Source: Eggerthella sp. CAG:368
GTDB lineage: Bacteria > Actinomycetota > Coriobacteriia > Coriobacteriales > Eggerthellaceae
Assembly (NCBI GenBank): GCA_000434775.1
Contig: FR895492.1
Coordinates: forward strand, 42,538 to 87,952
Direction of reading: 5' to 3'
Length of the DNA stretch: 45,415 nucleotides
This document shows, piece by piece, positions 42,854-45,415 of the stretch; positions within the stretch are counted from its first letter, which is position 1, and the number at the start of each line of letters is the position of its first letter. The translations under genes were made by a program, and so were the position numbers. The notes beneath the pieces are model-generated. The model had not been told where the DNA came from. It saw nothing but the letters and a program-made list of their open reading frames with translations, and did no database searches.

Positions 42854-43211
42854 GTTTTCGTTATTACAAGCTTTTAAATGCGCGTTTGAAGGCATTTTTG
42901 CTACTGCAAAAGAGCGAAACTTTAAAATTGAGCTTTGTTTTATGACGCTTGCTATAGTGCTTGGTCTCGTTTTTTCTATCTCGTTTTTAGAATGGCTTTG
43001 CGTAATTATTTGTTTTGGTCTTGTTCTCGGGGGCGAAGTTATCAACTCTGCAATTGAAGCGGTGGTAGATTTAGTTTCTCCTGAGTATCACGAACTTGCA
43101 AAAAAAGCTAAGGACTGCGCTGCAGGGGGAGTACTACTCTTTTCTATCGCTTCATTTGTTATTGGCTGCCTTATTTTTATTCCTCGTATCTTGTCGTTAT
43201 TAGGATGGTAA
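42843..43211 (+). CDS. dgkA: Diacylglycerol / undecaprenol kinase
   Basis: Small integral membrane kinase recycling undecaprenol or diacylglycerol. Three hydrophobic helices and the signature GGEVINSAIEAVVDL plus KKAKDCAAGGVLL are clear. GTG at 42843 follows GGAG by 8 bases and gives 122 residues; the TTG at 42822 lacks a site. In Gram-positives, this branch mainly phosphorylates undecaprenol. Sits between ybeY and era, a conserved order. Confidence 0.92.
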   Translation: MNSKFSLLQAFKCAFEGIFATAKERNFKIELCFMTLAIVLGLVFSISFLEWLCVIICFGLVLGGEVINSAIEAVVDLVSPEYHELAKKAKDCAAGGVLLFSIASFVIGCLIFIPRILSLLGW

Positions 43212-43215
43212 TGAG

Positions 43216-44151
43216 ATGCATGAAACCCAAAACTCTCCGAATGAAAACGAAAAAACGGCCTTCCGTTCTGGGTTTGTTACTCTTCTTGGCCGCCCTAACG
43301 CAGGCAAATCATCTCTTCTCAATGCCATTATGGGGAAAAAGCTCGCTATTGCTTCGTCAACCGCCCAAACGACCCGTCATAGGTTTAGGGCTATCTATAC
43401 CACTGATACGTCTCAGATGATTATTGTTGATACTCCTGGTGTACACAAACCTCATGATGCCCTTGGAGAGGAACTCAATACCACTGCCCTGAAATCGCTC
43501 GAAGGTATTGATGTTTGTGCTTTTCTTCTTGATTCGCATGAATCATTAGGCAGAGGTGACGAGTGGGTTATTCGAGCGTTAAACGAACAATCGTGTGCGA
43601 AAATCCTGGTACTTTCCAAGGTGGATTTGGCTACCCCCGAAGAGGTGGAAGAGCAGCAGGAAAAAGCTCGTGTCCTTTGTGAATGGGATGAGGTTATTGC
43701 TCTCTCGTCGCTGACGGGAGAAAACATTGATGCGTTTATTCGTAAGGTTGAACAATTTCTTCCTGAAGGACCACTTTGGTTTCCGAAGGATATGGAAACC
43801 GACCAGCCCATGGAAGTGCTTGTTGCTGAGTTTATCCGAGAAAAAATACTTTTTCATGCCTACGATGAAGTTCCGCATGCCATTGGTGTGGTTGTTGACG
43901 AAATGAATTACAACCGCAGAAAAAACCTAGAACGCATTTATGCCACCATCTATGTTGAAAGAGATAGCCAGAAAGGCATCATTATTGGAAAAGGGGGAGA
44001 GGCTATTAAGACTGTTGGTACGGAAGCGCGCCTTGATCTTGAAACCCTTTTAGGATGTAAGGTATTTTTGGATCTCAACGTAAAGGTAAAGAAAAATTGG
44101 CGCAGGGACCTCAATCAAATTAGGCGCTTTGGCTACGGCGAAGGTGCATAA
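43216..44151 (+). CDS. era: GTPase Era
   Basis: GTPase that binds the 3' end of 16S rRNA during 30S maturation. The G domain has GRPNAGKSSL (25-34), the VDTPGVHKP switch and, at the guanine-specificity position, LSKVD (Ser134-Asp137), where NKxD is the textbook form. The C-terminal KH domain includes GIIIGKGGEAIKTVGTEAR. Length 311, typical. It overlaps or abuts recO. Confidence 0.95.
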   Translation: MHETQNSPNENEKTAFRSGFVTLLGRPNAGKSSLLNAIMGKKLAIASSTAQTTRHRFRAIYTTDTSQMIIVDTPGVHKPHDALGEELNTTALKSLEGIDVCAFLLDSHESLGRGDEWVIRALNEQSCAKILVLSKVDLATPEEVEEQQEKARVLCEWDEVIALSSLTGENIDAFIRKVEQFLPEGPLWFPKDMETDQPMEVLVAEFIREKILFHAYDEVPHAIGVVVDEMNYNRRKNLERIYATIYVERDSQKGIIIGKGGEAIKTVGTEARLDLETLLGCKVFLDLNVKVKKNWRRDLNQIRRFGYGEGA

Positions 44152-44161
44152 TGAGGTTATT

Positions 44162-44926
44162 TTGGCTGCTCTAACATATACCTGTCATGCACTTGTTCTC
44201 AAAAGAACCAAATTAGGCGAAAGCGATGTCATTTGTACGCTTTTATGCTCAGATGGTTCACAGCTTAGAGCTGTAGCAAAGGGGGCACGCAAACCAACAT
44301 CGGCTTTTTCTTCTCGCTTAGAGCTCTTTTCTGTCTGTGATCTATTATTGGCTAAGGGAAAGAATCTCGACATCATAAAAGAAGCCCGGCTTATTAGTGC
44401 TCATATGCAGGTAAAAACGGATATTTCTATGCTTGAAGCCGCATCTCCCATTTTGGAGTTTCTTGAAAAAACTACGCAAGTGGATTTGCCGGTTCCGCGA
44501 ATCTATGATTTAACCAACAAAGCTCTGACTTCTTTTTCGCGGGTTGAAGAAGAAGATAACCTTAAAATAACGGTTGCCTTTTTATTGAAAGCTCTGGCTT
44601 TTTTGGGATTTAAGCCAAGCTTCTCATCTTGTGTGTTGTGTGGCGAGCAGGTAAGCACTGATACTGTCACGCCTATTTCTTTCTCTTCTTTAGAAGGAGG
44701 GGTAGTTTGCGAGAATTGCTTACGCTTTACCCAAACGGTATTTTTCTCTTCTGAGCTCATTCATTGGTTAGAGGTTTTGTTGTATTCGTCCTTTGAAGAA
44801 GTTATTGAATATGCGCTAACCAATGCCTTTTCTCTTGAATTGCTGCGAATTCTATCTGACCTAATAACCGCACATATGGGTATTTCGCTTAAATCGCTTC
44901 GCTTCCTTTTTTCTCATCCCTTTTGA
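44162..44926 (+). CDS. recO: DNA repair protein RecO
   Basis: Recombination mediator that helps load RecA at gaps. OB-fold N-terminus (ALVLKRTKLGESDVICTLL) and a zinc-finger-like pair SCVLCGEQ with VVCENC are visible. TTG at 44162 follows GAGG by 5 bases and yields 254 residues with a family-like start; GTG 44144 and TTG 44129 lie inside era. Last gene of the lepA-to-recO run. Sequence is divergent, as usual for RecO. Confidence 0.92.
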   Translation: MAALTYTCHALVLKRTKLGESDVICTLLCSDGSQLRAVAKGARKPTSAFSSRLELFSVCDLLLAKGKNLDIIKEARLISAHMQVKTDISMLEAASPILEFLEKTTQVDLPVPRIYDLTNKALTSFSRVEEEDNLKITVAFLLKALAFLGFKPSFSSCVLCGEQVSTDTVTPISFSSLEGGVVCENCLRFTQTVFFSSELIHWLEVLLYSSFEEVIEYALTNAFSLELLRILSDLITAHMGISLKSLRFLFSHPF

Positions 44927-44959
44927 TTGAGCAGAAGTTGTGAAGCGTAAAATTGTAGC

Positions 44960-44988
44960 TTGTGAGACCAGAATAATTACCATATACT
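44960..44988 (+). promoter_or_regulatory. Promoter of rpsO
   Basis: TTGTGA (44960-44965), a 17-base spacer and TATACT (44983-44988). Transcription would begin near 44995, directly at the hairpin described next. Confidence 0.68.
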
Positions 44989-44994
44989 GGAGCG

Positions 44995-45023
44995 GTTGCA
45001 AAAAGCAACGAGGTACTTTTTGC
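44995..45023 (+). promoter_or_regulatory. Candidate pseudoknot leader of rpsO (S15 autoregulation)
   Basis: Hairpin GTTGC (44995-44999) / GCAAC (45005-45009) has a loop of five A. The loop can pair with five T at 45017-45021, giving an H-type pseudoknot. Alternatively GCAAAAAG (44998-45005) can pair with CTTTTTGC (45016-45023) as one long stem. S15 represses its own mRNA through such leaders in other bacteria; the structure here is inferred. Confidence 0.45.
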
Positions 45024-45088
45024 CTAGCTTGTATGCACCACTTGCTTACTTGCTCAGCAATTAGAGACACGAAAAGAAAGGTGGAAAC

Positions 45089-45376
45089 ATGGCTAACAAA
45101 GATAGCATTTCCAAAGAACGTACCGCAGAGTTGATGGCTGAATACGGCAAGAATCCTCAGGATTCTGGTAGCGCTGAGGTTCAGGTAGCAATTCTTACTG
45201 AGCGCATTCGTAACCTCACCGAGCATCTTAAGTCTCATCCTAAAGATCATCACACCCGTCGTGGTTTGCTTATGCTCGTTGGTAAACGTCGTCGTCTTTT
45301 GGTTTATATTAAGAATCGTGACGTTCTTGAGTATCGTGAGCTTATCAAGAAACTTGGTATTCGCGACAACATCTAA
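45089..45376 (+). CDS. rpsO: 30S ribosomal protein S15
   Basis: Primary 16S rRNA-binding protein. The 95 residues contain NPQDSGSAEVQVAILTERI, the HKDHHTRRGL-type segment KDHHTRRGLLMLVGKRRRLL and the C-terminal YRELIKKLGIRDN. It is slightly longer than the usual 88-89. AAAGGTGG precedes the ATG by 6 bases. It has its own promoter and leader and a terminator. Usually rpsO follows ribF; here it stands alone after recO. Confidence 0.97.
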   Translation: MANKDSISKERTAELMAEYGKNPQDSGSAEVQVAILTERIRNLTEHLKSHPKDHHTRRGLLMLVGKRRRLLVYIKNRDVLEYRELIKKLGIRDNI

Positions 45377-45383
45377 AACAAAC

Positions 45384-45405
45384 AGCCCGCTTCACGCGGG
45401 CTTTT
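45384..45405 (+). terminator. Rho-independent terminator after rpsO
   Basis: AGCCCGC / GCGGGCT stem with a TTCAC loop and T4 tract, 8 bases after the rpsO stop. Confidence 0.9.
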
Positions 45406-45415
45406 GTGTATAGGC

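Noticed and set aside
1..45415. tRNA, rRNA, tmRNA or other large structural RNA genes
   Set aside because: All gaps are under 300 bases and none shows a T-loop GTTCRA motif in a cloverleaf context or another recognisable RNA.
1..45415. A novel defence or mobile system
   Set aside because: Nearly every gene is a recognisable housekeeping gene in conserved order; no toxin-antitoxin, restriction, integrase or phage-like gene is present.

Overview
The window is a gene-dense bacterial chromosome segment with almost no accessory DNA. It is moderately AT-rich by eye, with many GTG/TTG starts and T-ending codons. A 102-residue mIHF-type nucleoid protein directly before gmk and rpoZ is an actinobacterial hallmark. 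The AT-rich composition, the PyrR attenuator, ThiI, the PyrK/PyrD-IB pair, a membrane pyrophosphatase and a comEA-comEC locus point away from the GC-rich Actinomycetes and towards an anaerobic Coriobacteriia-like lineage (Atopobium/Olsenella/Eggerthella relatives). This assignment is inference; no rRNA or tRNA gene is visible.

Layout. (1) 1-5090: end of a translation operon, infB-rbfA-nrnA-truB-ribF, closed by a terminator. (2) 5315-7435: hppA, a K+-dependent-type membrane pyrophosphatase, with a shared terminator facing a minus-strand operon. (3) 7588-10092 (minus): lpdD-like, ubiD and ubiX, a prenyl-FMN-dependent decarboxylase cluster flanked by a paired inverted-repeat element. (4) 10160-15165: a small membrane protein, dnaG, def, fmt, rsmB. 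(5) 15210-25647: pyrimidine operon pyrR-pyrB-pyrC-carA-carB-pyrK-pyrD-pyrF plus a degenerate pyrE-like gene, behind a strong promoter and a PyrR-binding attenuator. (6) 25939-28329: mihF-gmk-rpoZ-thiI. (7) 28420-32375: comEA-comEC-holA, with a terminator-like hairpin that buries the comEA ribosome binding site. (8) 32482-32976 (minus): rpsT with an unusually long Ala/Lys/Glu tail. (9) 33198-44926: lepA-dusB-hemW, then CIRCE-controlled hrcA-dnaJ, then rsmE-mtaB-phoH-ybeY-dgkA-era-recO. (10) 45089-45376: rpsO behind its own promoter and a candidate pseudoknot leader.

How it fits together. Most of the window serves ribosome biogenesis, translation and tRNA modification (IF-2, RbfA, TruB, Def, Fmt, RsmB, RsmE, ThiI, DusB, MtaB, LepA, YbeY, Era, S20, S15). 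Replication and repair (DnaG, HolA, RecO), heat-shock control (HrcA/DnaJ) and complete UMP synthesis up to OMP decarboxylase are also present, except that the pyrE slot is occupied by what looks like a pseudo-phosphoribosyltransferase. No mobile element, CRISPR array or defence system is visible. The best leads are the degenerate pyrE-slot protein, the decarboxylase cluster with its LpdD-like partner and the adjacent repeat, and RNA-level control candidates at pyrR, comEA and rpsO.
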